Below are positions 27,393 to 38,669 of a stretch of DNA of 42,423 nt, one piece after another. This DNA is from Pseudomonadota bacterium (GTDB taxonomy: Bacteria; Pseudomonadota; Gammaproteobacteria; Thiotrichales; Thiotrichaceae). The notes under the pieces were generated by a model. It saw only the letters and a program-made list of their open reading frames with translations, was not told where the DNA came from and made no database searches. Made by a program: the position numbers and the translations under genes. Numbering within the stretch: position 1 is the stretch's first letter; each line of letters begins with the position of its first letter. The stretch is from the NCBI GenBank assembly GCA_002747435.1, contig PDPH01000017.1, forward strand, positions 1 through 42,423, given 5' to 3'.

Positions 27393-27731
27393 TCAATCCA
27401 TTGGCACAACGATCTTACTGTCAGGTGTTCTAACGTGAAAACGCCGCGAGCGTACAACAGTTTTATTATCCGATGATGTCAATGTAGCAACAGCGCGATA
27501 GCTGCCTGCTGGCAGTAAAACATGTGTGGAATGATTCTTAGCAGATTTTACCGCTGTATTGGTATCCGTTCTGTAGACCGTCCACTTGACATCCTCCATC
27601 GCAGGACCATTATCAATGGTAGCAATTAGATTGACCCGTAGATTATCCGCTGCATACGCCTGTTGCACACCGGGTAAAATGAATAAGGCTGATAACAAAC
27701 ATCCTGCAACTAGTTTAGTTTTAATCGACAT
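27393..27731 (-). CDS. Secreted small beta-rich protein, member 1 of a duplicated family
   Basis: 112 residues with a signal peptide (LVAGCLLSALFILPGVQQAYA, cleavage after AYA). The mature part has the pattern VNLIATIDNGPAMEDVKWTV, YRTD, LPAGSYRAVATL, SRRFHV and a terminal PMD. The gene at 38670 encodes a protein with the same pattern, so the two are paralogs. The alternating strands suggest a small Ig-like or carboxypeptidase-regulatory-like sandwich. The function is unknown. It stands alone, with its own terminator, next to the prophage insertion site. Confidence 0.8.
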   Translation of the reverse strand: MSIKTKLVAGCLLSALFILPGVQQAYAADNLRVNLIATIDNGPAMEDVKWTVYRTDTNTAVKSAKNHSTHVLLPAGSYRAVATLTSSDNKTVVRSRRFHVRTPDSKIVVPMD

Positions 27732-27932
27732 AAACAGCCTCCATGCAGTATAAGCTAAACAAAACTTGAATGTCGGACATCAAACCGCAAAAGCTTAAGG
27801 CTTAATGTTCAGCTAAGGTTAAGTTTAGAACAAAATATAAACTTTGCCTATTTTTTTTACAAATAAGAGCCTGTAAAATAATAAAAATTCCACTGAAAAA
27901 ATTTATCAAAAAATAAATTATTATTATTACTA

Positions 27933-27980
27933 TAAAAAAGCCTGACTAACCTACCACCTCATGCAGCAAGTCATCAGGCT
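27933..27980 (-). terminator. Intrinsic terminator of ilvC
   Basis: On the minus strand AGCCTGA and TCAGGCT form a seven-pair stem, with a possible inner TGACT/AGTCA arrangement and a long loop, followed by six T. It starts 15 bases after the ilvC stop. The strong T tract and location make the call reasonable despite the large loop. Confidence 0.7.
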
Positions 27981-27995
27981 TCGTAGCACTAATTA

Positions 27996-29474
27996 TCACA
28001 CAATCTTTTTCATTGCCGTCATGTAACCACGCAACTCTTCACCCACAATTTCAACAGAATGATTTCGAATGATGGCATTGATAGCAACTAGTTGTTGATT
28101 ATCAACACTATTATCTTTAAGCGCTAAGCCTTTACCAATCACATCGGCTTTAATGTTTGGCATAAAGTGTTCAGCCAATAATGGACGTGCAGCTTGATCA
28201 AACAAATAGCAACCGTATTCCGCTGTATCAGAAATAACCACATTCATCTCATAAAGCTTCTTACGCGCAATCGTGTTAGCAATCAGCGGGGTTTCATGCA
28301 GTGATTCATAGTAGGCAGACTCTTCAAGAATGCCAGCTTGTACCATCGTTTCATAAGCAAGCTCAACACCAGCACGCACCATTGCCACCATTAAAATACC
28401 TTTATCAAAGTACGCCTGTTCAGTAATTTCAATATCGCTAATGGCTTGCTTTTCAAAAGCTGTTTCGGCTGTAGCAGCACGCCAACGGTGCAAATCTTTA
28501 TCATCATTCGCCCAATCTTGCATCATAGTCGCAGAGAATTTGCCAGACATAATGTCGTCTTGGTGCTTCTGGAACAAAGGACGCAGAATCTCTTTGAGCG
28601 CTTCAGACAGTTCAAAGGCACGTATTTTGGCAGGATTGCTAAGACGATCCATCATGTGGGTAATGCCGCCATGCTTGAGTGCTTCGGTCACCGTTTCCCA
28701 GCCATATTGAACAAACTTAGCCGCCCAAGCAGGATCAATCCCCTCTTCCACCATTTTATCAAAGCACAGCAAAGAACCGGTTTGCAACATGCCGCACAAA
28801 ATGGTTTGCTCGCCCATCAAGTCGGATTTTACTTCCGCAATAGGCGAAGATTCCAGCACACCGGCACGATGAGCCCCTGTCCCAGCAGCCAAGGCTTTGG
28901 CAATTTCCATGCCGTCGCCATTGGGATCATTTTCACGGTGTACCGCAATCAAAGTAGGCACACCAAAGCCCCGTACATATTCGGCGCGCACTTCGGAACC
29001 TGGGCATTTCGGACACATTAAAACCACTGTCAAATCAGGGCGGATTTTCATGCCCTCTTCAACCAAATTGAAACCATGTGCATAATCCAAACAAGCCCCT
29101 TGCTTCATTAAAGGCATAATGGCACTGACCACGGCGGTATGCTGCTTATCAGGTGTCAGATTCATGACAACATCTGCACTAGGAATCAATGCTTCATAAG
29201 TATCGACCTTAAAACCATTATCAGTAGCGTTCTGCCAAGATTTGCGTTTCTCAGCAATCGCTTCTGGCCGTAGTGCATAGCTCACATCCAGACCGCTATC
29301 ACGCAAACATAAGCCTTGATTTAAACCTTGTGCACCACAACCTACAATAACAATTTTCTTGCCACGCAAGTAATCGACACCTTCGGTAAACTCAGACTGA
29401 TCCATAAAACGGCACTTGCCCAATTCTTCCAACTGCACACGTAATGGCAAGGTATTGAAATAATTCTGACCCAT
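27996..29474 (-). CDS. ilvC: Ketol-acid reductoisomerase, class II (long form)
   Basis: 492 residues from the ATG at 29474 ([20 protein letters not shown]), which has GGAG six bases upstream; the ATG six codons earlier overlaps it. The Rossmann motif is [11 protein letters not shown]. Two knotted C-terminal domains make it the long class II form, as in E. coli (491 residues), rather than the 330-residue class I enzyme. It converts acetolactate or acetohydroxybutyrate to the dihydroxy acids of branched-chain synthesis with NADPH and Mg2+. It stands alone, without ilvB or ilvH. Confidence 0.98.
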   Translation of the reverse strand: MGQNYFNTLPLRVQLEELGKCRFMDQSEFTEGVDYLRGKKIVIVGCGAQGLNQGLCLRDSGLDVSYALRPEAIAEKRKSWQNATDNGFKVDTYEALIPSADVVMNLTPDKQHTAVVSAIMPLMKQGACLDYAHGFNLVEEGMKIRPDLTVVLMCPKCPGSEVRAEYVRGFGVPTLIAVHRENDPNGDGMEIAKALAAGTGAHRAGVLESSPIAEVKSDLMGEQTILCGMLQTGSLLCFDKMVEEGIDPAWAAKFVQYGWETVTEALKHGGITHMMDRLSNPAKIRAFELSEALKEILRPLFQKHQDDIMSGKFSATMMQDWANDDKDLHRWRAATAETAFEKQAISDIEITEQAYFDKGILMVAMVRAGVELAYETMVQAGILEESAYYESLHETPLIANTIARKKLYEMNVVISDTAEYGCYLFDQAARPLLAEHFMPNIKADVIGKGLALKDNSVDNQQLVAINAIIRNHSVEIVGEELRGYMTAMKKIV

Positions 29475-29592
29475 TGTTGACTCCATAACCAAGAAACTTG
29501 ATGCCCTGAAGGGCTTGATAAAAACGCTCTACTTTAATCCAGCACACACATTGCGTAAACTGAAAGATTAACGGTAAGCACTGGGAAGCACA

Positions 29593-31026
29593 ATGCGTCT
29601 GGATTTTGCGCTAATCCTTAGCACACTCATCGCCGTATCACATGTCTTGGGCTTTATTTCATCCTTACATGCCATCAATAAAAGCCGTACTCCGCAAGGT
29701 GCAATGGCGTGGGTGTTGTCACTGAATATTATACCTTGGCTCACTTTGCCCTTTTATTGGGTATTTGGACGCAATCGCTTTCATGGTTATATTGAAGCCT
29801 TGCGTCAACAGCAACCCGAAAAAGCCCCACCCGGTCAGGCCACTGAATTACACCGTCAATTAGCACCTTTTGCAGCTCACTTACCCCCAACAATAGACAC
29901 TGAGTTCGCCGTACTGGAAAAACTCAGCCGCACACCTTTTACTACGGGCAATCATATTGAACTATTGATTGATGGTGAAAATACTTTTTCGGCCATCTTT
30001 GCAGCGATTGATAGTGCGAAAGTTTATGTTTTAGTACAATTTTTTATTATTAAACATGATCAACTGGGTAAAAAACTACGTCATCATCTGATTGCCAAAG
30101 TCAAAAGTGGTGTACCTGTTTGTCTGCTCTATGACGAAATTGGTAGTCACGCATTGCCTTTTAGATACCTTTCTCCCTTGGTAAAAGCAGGTGTCTCCGT
30201 TTCAGCTTTCAATAGCACACGTGGTCCCAGCAATCACTTTCAACTTAATTTCCGTAATCATCGCAAAATTGTCGTGATAGATGGCCAAGTGGGTTTTTTA
30301 GGTGGCTTAAATGTAGGCGATGAATACATGGGCAAAGGCCGCTTAGGTCACTGGCGCGATACGCACCTACGCTTACAAGGGCCGGTGGTACAGTCCCTGC
30401 AAAAAGTCTTTTCTTCGGATTGGTATTGGGCGACACGGCAATTACTCAAGCTGAATTGGGACGCCTGTTGCGCCGGCAAACAAACCGCCATGATCTACCC
30501 TAGTGGTCCCGCCGATGAATTAGAAACCTGTTCCATGCTGTTTCACCAAGCAATTGTTGCCTCACAACACCGACTATGGATAGCTAGCCCCTACTTTGTC
30601 CCTAGCCTGCCAGTTATGGATATGCTGCAATTAGCCGCTTTACGCGGTGTGGATGTGCGTATTTTATTGCCTTCCAAGCCTGATCATAAACTGGTCTACT
30701 TGTCTTCTTTTTCTTTTTTAGAAGCAGCCGACCTAGCCGGTATTAAAATTTACCGTTACCAAAAAGGTTTTCTGCATCAAAAGGTGATCTTAGTTGACGA
30801 CGACTTTACTGCGATTGGCACAGCCAATCTAGACAACCGCTCATTACGGCTTAATTTTGAAGTCATGGCAGTCACTGTAGACAAAGCTTTCGCACAATCC
30901 GTTGCTAATATGTTAGAACAGGACTTTGCTTGTAGCCGCCAAACCTCATACAAAGATTTAAGCTCACGTAGCTGCTTATTTCAGTGGGCGGTGCGAGCAG
31001 CAAGGCTATTTGACCCAATACTTTGA
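29593..31026 (+). CDS. cls: Cardiolipin synthase (phospholipase D family)
   Basis: 477 residues. Two N-terminal membrane segments (LILSTLIAVSHVLGFIS and AMAWVLSLNIIPWLTLPFYW) are followed by two HKD motifs: HRKIVVID in NHRKIVVIDGQVGFLGG, and HQKVILVD in FLHQKVILVDDDFTAIG. It joins phosphatidylglycerol with another phospholipid to make cardiolipin in the inner membrane. It is divergent from ilvC and convergent with htpX. ClsA and ClsC-like enzymes differ mainly in length and the N-terminal helices; this one is ClsA-like. Confidence 0.93.
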   Translation: MRLDFALILSTLIAVSHVLGFISSLHAINKSRTPQGAMAWVLSLNIIPWLTLPFYWVFGRNRFHGYIEALRQQQPEKAPPGQATELHRQLAPFAAHLPPTIDTEFAVLEKLSRTPFTTGNHIELLIDGENTFSAIFAAIDSAKVYVLVQFFIIKHDQLGKKLRHHLIAKVKSGVPVCLLYDEIGSHALPFRYLSPLVKAGVSVSAFNSTRGPSNHFQLNFRNHRKIVVIDGQVGFLGGLNVGDEYMGKGRLGHWRDTHLRLQGPVVQSLQKVFSSDWYWATRQLLKLNWDACCAGKQTAMIYPSGPADELETCSMLFHQAIVASQHRLWIASPYFVPSLPVMDMLQLAALRGVDVRILLPSKPDHKLVYLSSFSFLEAADLAGIKIYRYQKGFLHQKVILVDDDFTAIGTANLDNRSLRLNFEVMAVTVDKAFAQSVANMLEQDFACSRQTSYKDLSSRSCLFQWAVRAARLFDPIL

Positions 31027-31050
31027 TTTTACTGTGCTTTTTTAAATTTT

Positions 31051-31935
31051 TTAACCTGGATGCTTTTGTAAAGAGGCAATGCGGTCTTCCAAAGGTGGAT
31101 GAGTGGTAAATAATTTTTGTAAACCATCCGCCATGCCCGGAATAATCCCAAAGGCTTGCATTTCAGACGGCATACGGCTAACTGCATGGGTTTGTTGCAG
31201 GCGTTGCAAAGCTGCAATCATTTTTTCACGTCCAGCCAAACGTGCGCCCGCCTCATCAGCGCGGAATTCACGGTAACGTGAGAACCACATTACAATAGCC
31301 GTGGCCACAAAGCCCAAAAGTACCTCAGCAATCATGGAACCAATATAATAGCCAATACCGACTCCGCCACGATCGTCGCCGCGCCGCAATAAATTATCAA
31401 CTGCCATACCGATCACCCGGGCAAATACAATTACAAAGGTATTGACAACACCTTGCAACAAAGTTTGCGTCACCATATCGCCATTAGTGACATGGCCAAT
31501 TTCATGCCCTAAAACAGCCTCGACTTCATCAGCCGTCATGTTTTGTAATAAGCCCGTGCTCACTGCAACCAGTGCATTATTACGATTCGCTCCGGTCGCA
31601 AAGGCATTCGGGGAAGGAGAACGGAAAATACCCACTTCAGGCATGCCAATATCTGCTTTTTCGGCTTGTTGACGTACCGTTTCAAGCAGCCAGCGTTCTT
31701 GTGCATTGTGCGGATGCTCAATAATCTGCACGCCCATTGAGCGCTTTGCCATCCACTTGGACATAAACAGACTGATAAATGCACCCCCAAAACCAAATAC
31801 CAGTGCCATAACAGCAATGCCCGTAAAATTACGACCTAGCTGTACGCCAAAAAAAAGCTGTAACAGATTCCAGGTAATAAACAATACGGCCAGTACACCA
31901 AGGTTCGTCAAAGCTAACAAGAGTATGCGTTTCAT
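31051..31935 (-). CDS. htpX: Membrane zinc metalloprotease HtpX
   Basis: 294 residues, as in E. coli. Two N-terminal TM helices are followed by the M48 zinc motif HEIGH in VLGHEIGHVTNGDMVTQ, with two further hydrophobic spans. The downstream zinc ligand Glu lies in FRADEAGARLAG. It degrades misfolded membrane proteins alongside FtsH, whose regulators HflK and HflC are also in this window. The cls stop is 24 bases from its stop (convergent). Confidence 0.96.
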   Translation of the reverse strand: MKRILLLALTNLGVLAVLFITWNLLQLFFGVQLGRNFTGIAVMALVFGFGGAFISLFMSKWMAKRSMGVQIIEHPHNAQERWLLETVRQQAEKADIGMPEVGIFRSPSPNAFATGANRNNALVAVSTGLLQNMTADEVEAVLGHEIGHVTNGDMVTQTLLQGVVNTFVIVFARVIGMAVDNLLRRGDDRGGVGIGYYIGSMIAEVLLGFVATAIVMWFSRYREFRADEAGARLAGREKMIAALQRLQQTHAVSRMPSEMQAFGIIPGMADGLQKLFTTHPPLEDRIASLQKHPG

Positions 31936-31999
31936 ATTAAGGTCTACCTAATTCAGAAAATTTAACTATAAATTTAACTTTCAAGTATCCACCATTACA

Positions 32000-34234
32000 T
32001 TACTGCCAGACTTCCAGTCCGCTGACATGCTGATACCCCCGAGCTAACATTTTACCGCGACGGCCACGTTCACCCAGATACGTTTCCAACTCAGCGGCTT
32101 TCATATTTTTATGCTTGCCACCTGCACGTATGATCAAACCAGCACCTTGTGGAATGACCGCAGCAAATAACAAGGTTTCATCTTCCAGACCCGGCATGCT
32201 GCTTTTTTTCAAGGCAAGCAGTTTATTGCCCTTACCTTTACTCAATTGCGGTAAATCCTGTAATTTTATCACCAGCAAATTGCCAGACGATGACACCAGT
32301 GCCAAGCGATCACTGGCTACTTGCTCAATGCGCAAAGGCGGCATCACCTCACCTTCCCCCACATTCAATACCAGCTTGCCTGCTTTAACCCGACTCTGCA
32401 TATCGCCTAGCGTACAAATAAAGCCGTAAGCTTGTGAGCCATACAGGAGATAGTGGTCAGTATCCCTGCCCATCAGAACAGACAGAAATTTTGCTCCGGC
32501 AGGCGGTGACAATTTGCCAGTCAGTGGCTCACCCTGGCCGCGTGCTGAAGGCAAATTATGTGCAGGCAGAGAATAAGCCCGTCCGGTACTATCCAACAAA
32601 ACAACTGGCTGGTTGGAGCGTCCACGCGCAGCATCCTGAAAACCATCACCTTGTTTATAGTTTAGGCTCTCTGCCAAAATATCATGGCCTTTGGCTGCAC
32701 GAATCCAGCCCATTTTGGATAAAACCACTGTGACAGGTTCTGCCGGTATCATCGCAGCCTCATCCAAGGCTTGTGCTGCCGCGCGTGCTTTTAAGGGCGA
32801 GCGGCGCTGATCGCCGTAGAACTTAGCATCCTCTTTTAATTCCTTACGGATTAAGCTGGTCAGTTTTTTATCTGAACCCAATAAAGCTAATAATTGCTCT
32901 CTTTCTTGCTGCAAATCATCTTGCTCACCGCGAATTTTCATTTCTTCCAAGCGGGCTAACTGGCGTAACTTGGTATCTAGTATATAGTCGGCCTGCACGT
33001 CGGTCAGTTTAAAGCGCTGCATTAATACGGCTTTAGGCGCGTCTTCTGTACGAATAATATGAATCACTTCGTCCAGATTCAAAAAAGCAATCAATAAACC
33101 TGCCAGCAAGTGCAGACGCTTTTCCACTTTATCCAAACGCCACTGCAAACGCCGCCTGACAACATCACGCCGGAAAGCTAACCACTCCGTCAAAATCTGG
33201 CGCAAATCTTTAACTTGTGGGCGACCATTCAGGCCAATCATATTCAGATTAAGCCGATAACTGCGCTCCAAATCGGTACTGGCAAACAAATGGGACATTA
33301 ACATAGCCACATCCACCCGATTGGAACGCGGCACAATCACTAGGCGTACAGGCTGTTCATGGTCAGACTCATCCCGTAAATCTTCAACCAAAGGTAATTT
33401 CTTAGCCTGCATTTGCTGGGCAATTTGCTCCAGTAATTTAGAACCTGATACCTGATAAGGCAGAGCCGTAATAACAATATCGCTACCTTCCACTTCATAG
33501 CGGGCGCGCATCTTGAATACGCCGCTCCCTTTTTCATACAAACTGACAAAATCAGCGGCAGGCGTAATGATTTCAGCTTCGGTAGGAAAATCAGGCGCAG
33601 GCATAAACTGGCATAGCTCAGCTAAGCTCGCCTGAGGGTGATCCAATAAGTGAATACAAGCATTGACAACTTCGCGCAAATTATGCGGTGGAATATCGGT
33701 TGCCATCCCCACCGCAATACCTGTGCCACCATTCAACAATACATTGGGCAAACGTGCTGGCAAAGTCACCGGCTCATCTAAAGAACCATCGAAATTCGCT
33801 TGCCACTCTACAGTCCCCTGCCCTAACTCCTGTAATAATACCCTAGCATAAGGGGTAAGACGGGATTCCGTATAACGCATGGCAGCAAACGATTTGGGAT
33901 CATCTTGTGAGCCCCAATTGCCTTGCCCATCCACCAGCGGATAGCGATAGGAAAAAGGCTGCGCCATCAGTACCATCGCCTCATAACAAGCAGAATCGCC
34001 ATGCGGATGGTATTTACCCAAGACATCCCCCACTGTACGAGCAGATTTTTTATGCTTGGAAGCTGCTGACAAACCCAGCTCCGACATAGCATATACAATC
34101 CGGCGTTGTACCGGCTTCAGGCCATCACCAATATGCGGCAAGGCTCGATCCAAAATGACGTACATGGAATAATCCAAATACGCCTTTTCGGTATACGTTT
34201 GTAAAGGCAGTGTTTCTACACCCTCGTAATTCAT
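32000..34234 (-). CDS. parC: DNA topoisomerase IV subunit A
   Basis: 744 residues. The catalytic Tyr121 is in [12 protein letters not shown]. The quinolone region reads [13 protein letters not shown], keeping the Ser and Glu that are normally drug-sensitive. A coiled coil is at LKEDAKFYG and before, and the C-terminal beta-pinwheel is short, which distinguishes ParC from GyrA. With ParE it decatenates chromosomes. parE is not nearby. It follows pheA by 11 bases, an uncommon neighbour. Confidence 0.95.
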   Translation of the reverse strand: MNYEGVETLPLQTYTEKAYLDYSMYVILDRALPHIGDGLKPVQRRIVYAMSELGLSAASKHKKSARTVGDVLGKYHPHGDSACYEAMVLMAQPFSYRYPLVDGQGNWGSQDDPKSFAAMRYTESRLTPYARVLLQELGQGTVEWQANFDGSLDEPVTLPARLPNVLLNGGTGIAVGMATDIPPHNLREVVNACIHLLDHPQASLAELCQFMPAPDFPTEAEIITPAADFVSLYEKGSGVFKMRARYEVEGSDIVITALPYQVSGSKLLEQIAQQMQAKKLPLVEDLRDESDHEQPVRLVIVPRSNRVDVAMLMSHLFASTDLERSYRLNLNMIGLNGRPQVKDLRQILTEWLAFRRDVVRRRLQWRLDKVEKRLHLLAGLLIAFLNLDEVIHIIRTEDAPKAVLMQRFKLTDVQADYILDTKLRQLARLEEMKIRGEQDDLQQEREQLLALLGSDKKLTSLIRKELKEDAKFYGDQRRSPLKARAAAQALDEAAMIPAEPVTVVLSKMGWIRAAKGHDILAESLNYKQGDGFQDAARGRSNQPVVLLDSTGRAYSLPAHNLPSARGQGEPLTGKLSPPAGAKFLSVLMGRDTDHYLLYGSQAYGFICTLGDMQSRVKAGKLVLNVGEGEVMPPLRIEQVASDRLALVSSSGNLLVIKLQDLPQLSKGKGNKLLALKKSSMPGLEDETLLFAAVIPQGAGLIIRAGGKHKNMKAAELETYLGERGRRGKMLARGYQHVSGLEVWQ

Positions 34235-34245
34235 GACTATCCTTT

Positions 34246-35340
34246 TTATTTCACCGCAACAGGATAAGATCCCAATACCCGCACCAAATCGACATCCGCC
34301 CGCAATAACTCCAAGGCACGCTGCACGGGTTCATCTTGCTCATGTCCAATGACATCCAGAAAGAAAACATAATCCCAATTCGTATTACGTGATGGGCGCG
34401 ATTCAATCCTAGTCATATCCACACCATTCTCAGCCAATGGTTTAAGCAGGCGAAACAACGAACCTGGCCGGTTAGGTGCAGAAACCAACAAGGTTGTTTT
34501 GTCTTTGCCGCTGGGCTCTACGGTAGGTTCACCAATAACCAAAAAGCGTGTTGTATTAGTTGCATGATCCTCTATATTGGTTTGCACAATTTGCAGATCA
34601 TAAATATTGGCCGCCTGTTGGCTTCCAATCGCTACCGAATCACGATCATCCGCTGCCAAACGGGCTGCTTCTGCATTGCTGCTGACCGGAATACGCTCAG
34701 CTTGTGGCAGGTGCTTATCCAACCAATAACGGCATTGTGCTAAGGACTGTTGGTGAGAATAGACTGTTTTCACCTGTTCCCAATGCGGATGCTTGCACAT
34801 TAAAGTCTGATTGATGCGCAGTAAAATTTCCCCACAAATTCGTAAGTGCGATTGCATAAACATATCCAAAGTATGCGTCACCATGCCCTCTGTGGAGTTT
34901 TCAATAGGTACCACGCCATACCGCACTCGCTGGGCTTCTACCTCGCGGAAGACTTGCCCGATGGAATCCACCGGCCATGTAGAAATGCCTTTACCAAAAT
35001 GCTTAAAGCTTGCTTCCTGCGTAAAAGTTCCCGCCGGTCCCAAATAGGCAATGCGCATGGACTCTTCCAGAGCTAGACACGCTGAAATAATTTCACGGTA
35101 TAAATGCGATACTTGATCCTTGCGCAAGGGACCAGTGTTTTCAGTTTGCATACGGCGTAAAATTTGTGCTTCACGTTCAGGTCGATAAAACACGGCAGCG
35201 GGATCTTCAGCCAACTTAGCACTAGCAACCGCCTCCGCACAGCTAGCCCGTTCATTCAGTAGCGCCAATAATTGCGTATCCAGTGCATCAATACGTTCTC
35301 TAAGCTGCTGTAAATCTACATTATCTGCATTACCCACCAT
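34246..35340 (-). CDS. pheA: Bifunctional chorismate mutase/prephenate dehydratase (P-protein)
   Basis: 364 residues. An AroQ chorismate mutase ([20 protein letters not shown]) occupies the N terminus. A prephenate dehydratase domain ([20 protein letters not shown], later [12 protein letters not shown]) is in the middle, and an ACT domain ([23 protein letters not shown]) is at the C terminus for phenylalanine feedback. It converts chorismate to phenylpyruvate. It lies after serC by 15 bases, a conserved gammaproteobacterial pairing. Confidence 0.96.
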   Translation of the reverse strand: MVGNADNVDLQQLRERIDALDTQLLALLNERASCAEAVASAKLAEDPAAVFYRPEREAQILRRMQTENTGPLRKDQVSHLYREIISACLALEESMRIAYLGPAGTFTQEASFKHFGKGISTWPVDSIGQVFREVEAQRVRYGVVPIENSTEGMVTHTLDMFMQSHLRICGEILLRINQTLMCKHPHWEQVKTVYSHQQSLAQCRYWLDKHLPQAERIPVSSNAEAARLAADDRDSVAIGSQQAANIYDLQIVQTNIEDHATNTTRFLVIGEPTVEPSGKDKTTLLVSAPNRPGSLFRLLKPLAENGVDMTRIESRPSRNTNWDYVFFLDVIGHEQDEPVQRALELLRADVDLVRVLGSYPVAVK

Positions 35341-35355
35341 TGCTTTAGTTTCCTC

Positions 35356-36462
35356 CTACCCTACCCGATTGATTACCCGATGATTCATTCGCTGCTCAAA
35401 GTCCTGCATAAAGTCAATCAGCGCATCTACCCCCGCTTCCGACATGGCATTATAAATACTGGCGCGCATACCACCGACCAAGCGATGTCCTTTCAAGCCT
35501 AACAAACCCGCTGCCGCCGTTTCAGCCAGAAACAGCTTGTCCAATGCAGGGTCAGGCGAGGTAAACGGTACATTCATCCAAGAGCGACAGCTCGGATCAA
35601 CCGGATTATGATAAAAATCAGACGCATCAATCGCAGCATATAACTTATTGGCTTTGCGTTGATTTTTTTGTGCTATGGCGGCTAATCCACCTTGCTCCAA
35701 TAGCCACTGAAAGACCAAACCTGCTAAATACCAAGCATAAGTAGGCGGCGTGTTATACATAGAATCATAATCAGCATAAAGCTGGTAATTCAGCATGCTA
35801 GGCGTTGCTGCACTAGCCTTGCCTATTAGATCATCGCGTACAATAACGAGTGTCAGACCGGCAGGACCGATGTTCTTCTGTGCCCCCGCATAAATCAAAC
35901 CAAAGCGGCTAATGTCTAGCGGGCGAGACAAAATATCCGAAGACATATCAGCCACCAATGGCACATCTCCAGATTCTGGCAAGTAGTTAAACTCGACACC
36001 ACGAATAGTTTCATTGGTGGTGTAGTGCAAATACGCTGCATCGGGGTCAAATCGCCATTGTTCAATGGCAGGAATCGTGGTGTAGCAGCTATCCTTACTA
36101 GACGTTACTACATTCACTTTAGCCAATTTACGTGCCTCATTTATGGCTTTGAGTGACCAATCGCCAGTATCCACATAATCAACAGCCTGTCCTCCCGCTG
36201 CTAGATTCAGCGGGATCATGGCGAACTGAGTATGAGCTCCCCCTTGTAAAAACAAGACTTTATAATTATCAGGAATCTGCATTAAACGGCGCAAATCGGC
36301 TTCGGCTTGCTCAGCAATACTGATAAATTCTTTGCCACGGTGGCTCATTTCCATCACCGACATACCCGAGCCATGCCAATTCAGCAACTCAGCTTGGGCA
36401 CGCTCCAAGACAGGTCGGGGCAATACCGCAGGACCGGCACTAAAGTTATAAACAGTATTCAT
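35356..36462 (-). CDS. serC: Phosphoserine aminotransferase
   Basis: 368 residues from the ATG at 36462 ([20 protein letters not shown]), the family start. An upstream in-frame ATG would add 11 unconserved residues. The PLP lysine lies in [16 protein letters not shown], and the N-terminal [13 protein letters not shown] motif is present. It makes phosphoserine for serine and, with PdxA, pyridoxal phosphate. AAGGA is 14 bases upstream of the start, a long spacing that leaves some doubt. Confidence 0.95.
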   Translation of the reverse strand: MNTVYNFSAGPAVLPRPVLERAQAELLNWHGSGMSVMEMSHRGKEFISIAEQAEADLRRLMQIPDNYKVLFLQGGAHTQFAMIPLNLAAGGQAVDYVDTGDWSLKAINEARKLAKVNVVTSSKDSCYTTIPAIEQWRFDPDAAYLHYTTNETIRGVEFNYLPESGDVPLVADMSSDILSRPLDISRFGLIYAGAQKNIGPAGLTLVIVRDDLIGKASAATPSMLNYQLYADYDSMYNTPPTYAWYLAGLVFQWLLEQGGLAAIAQKNQRKANKLYAAIDASDFYHNPVDPSCRSWMNVPFTSPDPALDKLFLAETAAAGLLGLKGHRLVGGMRASIYNAMSEAGVDALIDFMQDFEQRMNHRVINRVG

Positions 36463-36580
36463 GGCAGGGATTATTTCCTTCTCAGGTTCAGGCACGCAAA
36501 AAGCTCATAATAATCCCATAAGGCTTGCAAGAGTAGCAAATGCTTTGGGTGAGGCTATAAAGACTGAGACTGTATGTAAG

Positions 36581-37738
36581 TTACGGCCATAGGGGGCGTT
36601 TAATAATCGCTTTAAATAGATTATTTTCTCGATCATCAATAAATTCAATAGTGGGGTAAGCCGCCAGTGCCCGCATAATACCGCTACCTAAACCACGATA
36701 AGGCAGGATACGGCTAGCGAACGATACTAAAATCGGGTTGCGAATATTGGAATTACCAAATTTGATCTTTTCCACCGTCAGATTATTAGGTAAGTGACCG
36801 GGGCTGATGATTTCAATCCGGTCTTTGAAAATCAATAAACGAATAGTAGCAGAAACAAAATAATCACGATGAATAAGTGCGTTTGCAATCAACTCTTCAA
36901 ATACGACTAGTGGGACTTCCAGCTCACCTAGTGAATTCACACTTTGCCCCGCCTGCAAATGGTGCAAGTTACGCGTGACAAAACTCAGTGAGTCTCTAAA
37001 TACGCTAAGCATTTTACCGCTCATATCTTGACTGTCGAGATAGGTTTGCGTGTTGGTGTCAGTACCGGGAAATGCCACCGCTTTGACGACGAATAGTGGT
37101 AAATTGAAACTAGGATTGTGGGTAAACAGCAATGCACCTGCTACATTGAACACCCCATCACGCATCAGATTCATGTTTTCCAGCAATGTTTCAAGCGGAA
37201 TATCCAGATCGACCAGTGAGGTATTGAAATGTTTTTGTAAGAAGGTATCAAAGTAGTCCTTATCTAAACTACTAACCCCCAAACCCTTAGCTGGAATTTC
37301 ATCACCATGCAATAGACCTGCTGCCTGATACATACGCTGAATTTCTTCTCGAGCGGTAACTTTACGTTTATCTGCGCCGCTTTTAACCCAAATCAGGCCA
37401 TTATTATCCATATAAGGTTTGCTGATTCCCTTCGGAACTTCTACCACCATAACCAACCCATTTTCAGTTACAATATTCTGGGTTTGCGGGTTAACGGCTG
37501 GATGCACTGACTGCGAAGCTGCATTGGAAACCAGTTGATTCAGTCGACTCATATCATCACGCGTTAAGCCTGCAAATACGCCATTATCCTTTACACCAAT
37601 CAGCATGATGCCGCCGGCACTGTTGCTAAAGGCAACCATTTCAGCAGCCAAGGCATTCACATTGGTGACATCTGCTTTGAACTGATGTAAGCCATCCTCT
37701 CCTCGATCGACAATGGCTTGCAGTTCCTGAATATTCAT
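36581..37738 (-). CDS. AlbA_2-domain ATP-binding protein (RecG-like/Schlafen-type regulator)
   Basis: 385 residues. The N-terminal AlbA_2/Schlafen domain (HQFKADVTNVNALAAEMVAF then SNSAGGIMLIGVKDNG) is followed by a middle helical part and a C-terminal GHKL-like ATPase fragment (VFEELIANALIHRDYF; ISPGHLPNNLT; GLGSGIMRAL). Such proteins are often annotated as transcriptional regulators or defence-linked factors; the true role is unknown. It sits between aroE and serC on the same strand but with no overlap, so it is possibly an insertion into this amino-acid region. Confidence 0.82.
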   Translation of the reverse strand: MNIQELQAIVDRGEDGLHQFKADVTNVNALAAEMVAFSNSAGGIMLIGVKDNGVFAGLTRDDMSRLNQLVSNAASQSVHPAVNPQTQNIVTENGLVMVVEVPKGISKPYMDNNGLIWVKSGADKRKVTAREEIQRMYQAAGLLHGDEIPAKGLGVSSLDKDYFDTFLQKHFNTSLVDLDIPLETLLENMNLMRDGVFNVAGALLFTHNPSFNLPLFVVKAVAFPGTDTNTQTYLDSQDMSGKMLSVFRDSLSFVTRNLHHLQAGQSVNSLGELEVPLVVFEELIANALIHRDYFVSATIRLLIFKDRIEIISPGHLPNNLTVEKIKFGNSNIRNPILVSFASRILPYRGLGSGIMRALAAYPTIEFIDDRENNLFKAIIKRPLWP

Positions 37739-37771
37739 GGCTGATCCTCTTCTTTAATCGTTATAAACCCA

Positions 37772-38602
37772 CTATCCCCGCAAAACCCGCAAAACCGGCG
37801 CTGTATCTGGGCGAACACCTCGCCACAAAGCAAAAGACTCCGCAGCCTGTTCTACCAGCATACCCAAGCCGTCCAAGGCTTTGGCTGCACCTTGGGCTTG
37901 TGCCCAACGTACAAATGCAGTCGGTTCAGCCGCGTACATCATGTCATAACAGCTAGCGCCTTCCGCTAAACAATGTTCTGGCAAAGGTGGTAAGTCACCC
38001 TGCAAACTGGCTGCGGTACCATTGATAATCAGATCAAATGACCCTTGAATCGCCTGAAAGCCACCCGCTGCTAATGAAGAATCTTGAGCAATCGGTGTAA
38101 AATGCTCCACCAAAGTTTCAGCCGTGGCAACCGTGCGATTAGCTATAAAAATTTCAGCGGGCTTAGCTTCCAGTAAGGGTTGGAGTACACCACGTACCGC
38201 GCCACCTGCTCCTAAAAGTAAGATACGCTTAGCTTTGAGGTTTAGGTGATGATTCAGTTGCAAATCCCGCAGCAGCCCCAAACCATCGGTATTATGCCCA
38301 TATAAACGCCCATCTGGACGCGGCATTAGCGTATTAACCGCACCGGCCAGCTTAGCTTGTACACTAAGCTCATCGGCTAAAGACCAAGCTTCTTGCTTAA
38401 AAGGCACAGTCACATTACAAGCTTTACCGCCCGCTGCAAAAAAAGTCTGAATAGTTTCTGCAAAAGCATTTAGCGGTGCTAGCAAAGTGCTGTAATGCAA
38501 ATTTTGACCTGTTGCTTGAGCAAATAAAGTGTGAATACGGGGCGATTTACTGTGAGCGACAGGATGCCCGACCACAACATACTGGTCAGAAAAATTAGAC
38601 AT
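37772..38602 (-). CDS. aroE: Shikimate dehydrogenase
   Basis: 276 residues from the ATG at 38602 ([20 protein letters not shown]), with GGGAG four bases upstream. The longer frame adds 14 unconserved residues. The shikimate-binding motifs [13 protein letters not shown] and [10 protein letters not shown] are present, as is the NADPH glycine motif [12 protein letters not shown] and [10 protein letters not shown]. It reduces 3-dehydroshikimate in aromatic amino acid synthesis, functionally upstream of pheA in this window. Confidence 0.97.
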   Translation of the reverse strand: MSNFSDQYVVVGHPVAHSKSPRIHTLFAQATGQNLHYSTLLAPLNAFAETIQTFFAAGGKACNVTVPFKQEAWSLADELSVQAKLAGAVNTLMPRPDGRLYGHNTDGLGLLRDLQLNHHLNLKAKRILLLGAGGAVRGVLQPLLEAKPAEIFIANRTVATAETLVEHFTPIAQDSSLAAGGFQAIQGSFDLIINGTAASLQGDLPPLPEHCLAEGASCYDMMYAAEPTAFVRWAQAQGAAKALDGLGMLVEQAAESFALWRGVRPDTAPVLRVLRG

Positions 38603-38669
38603 AAAACTCCCTAAAAAACCCTTACTAGCAAAAAGCTCAATCACCCATCGACACCCACTGGAGCAGCTT

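Noticed and set aside
28446..29021. 191-residue frame antisense to ilvC
   Set aside because: It opposes a highly conserved gene, and its His/Arg-rich content is typical of a reverse-strand shadow.
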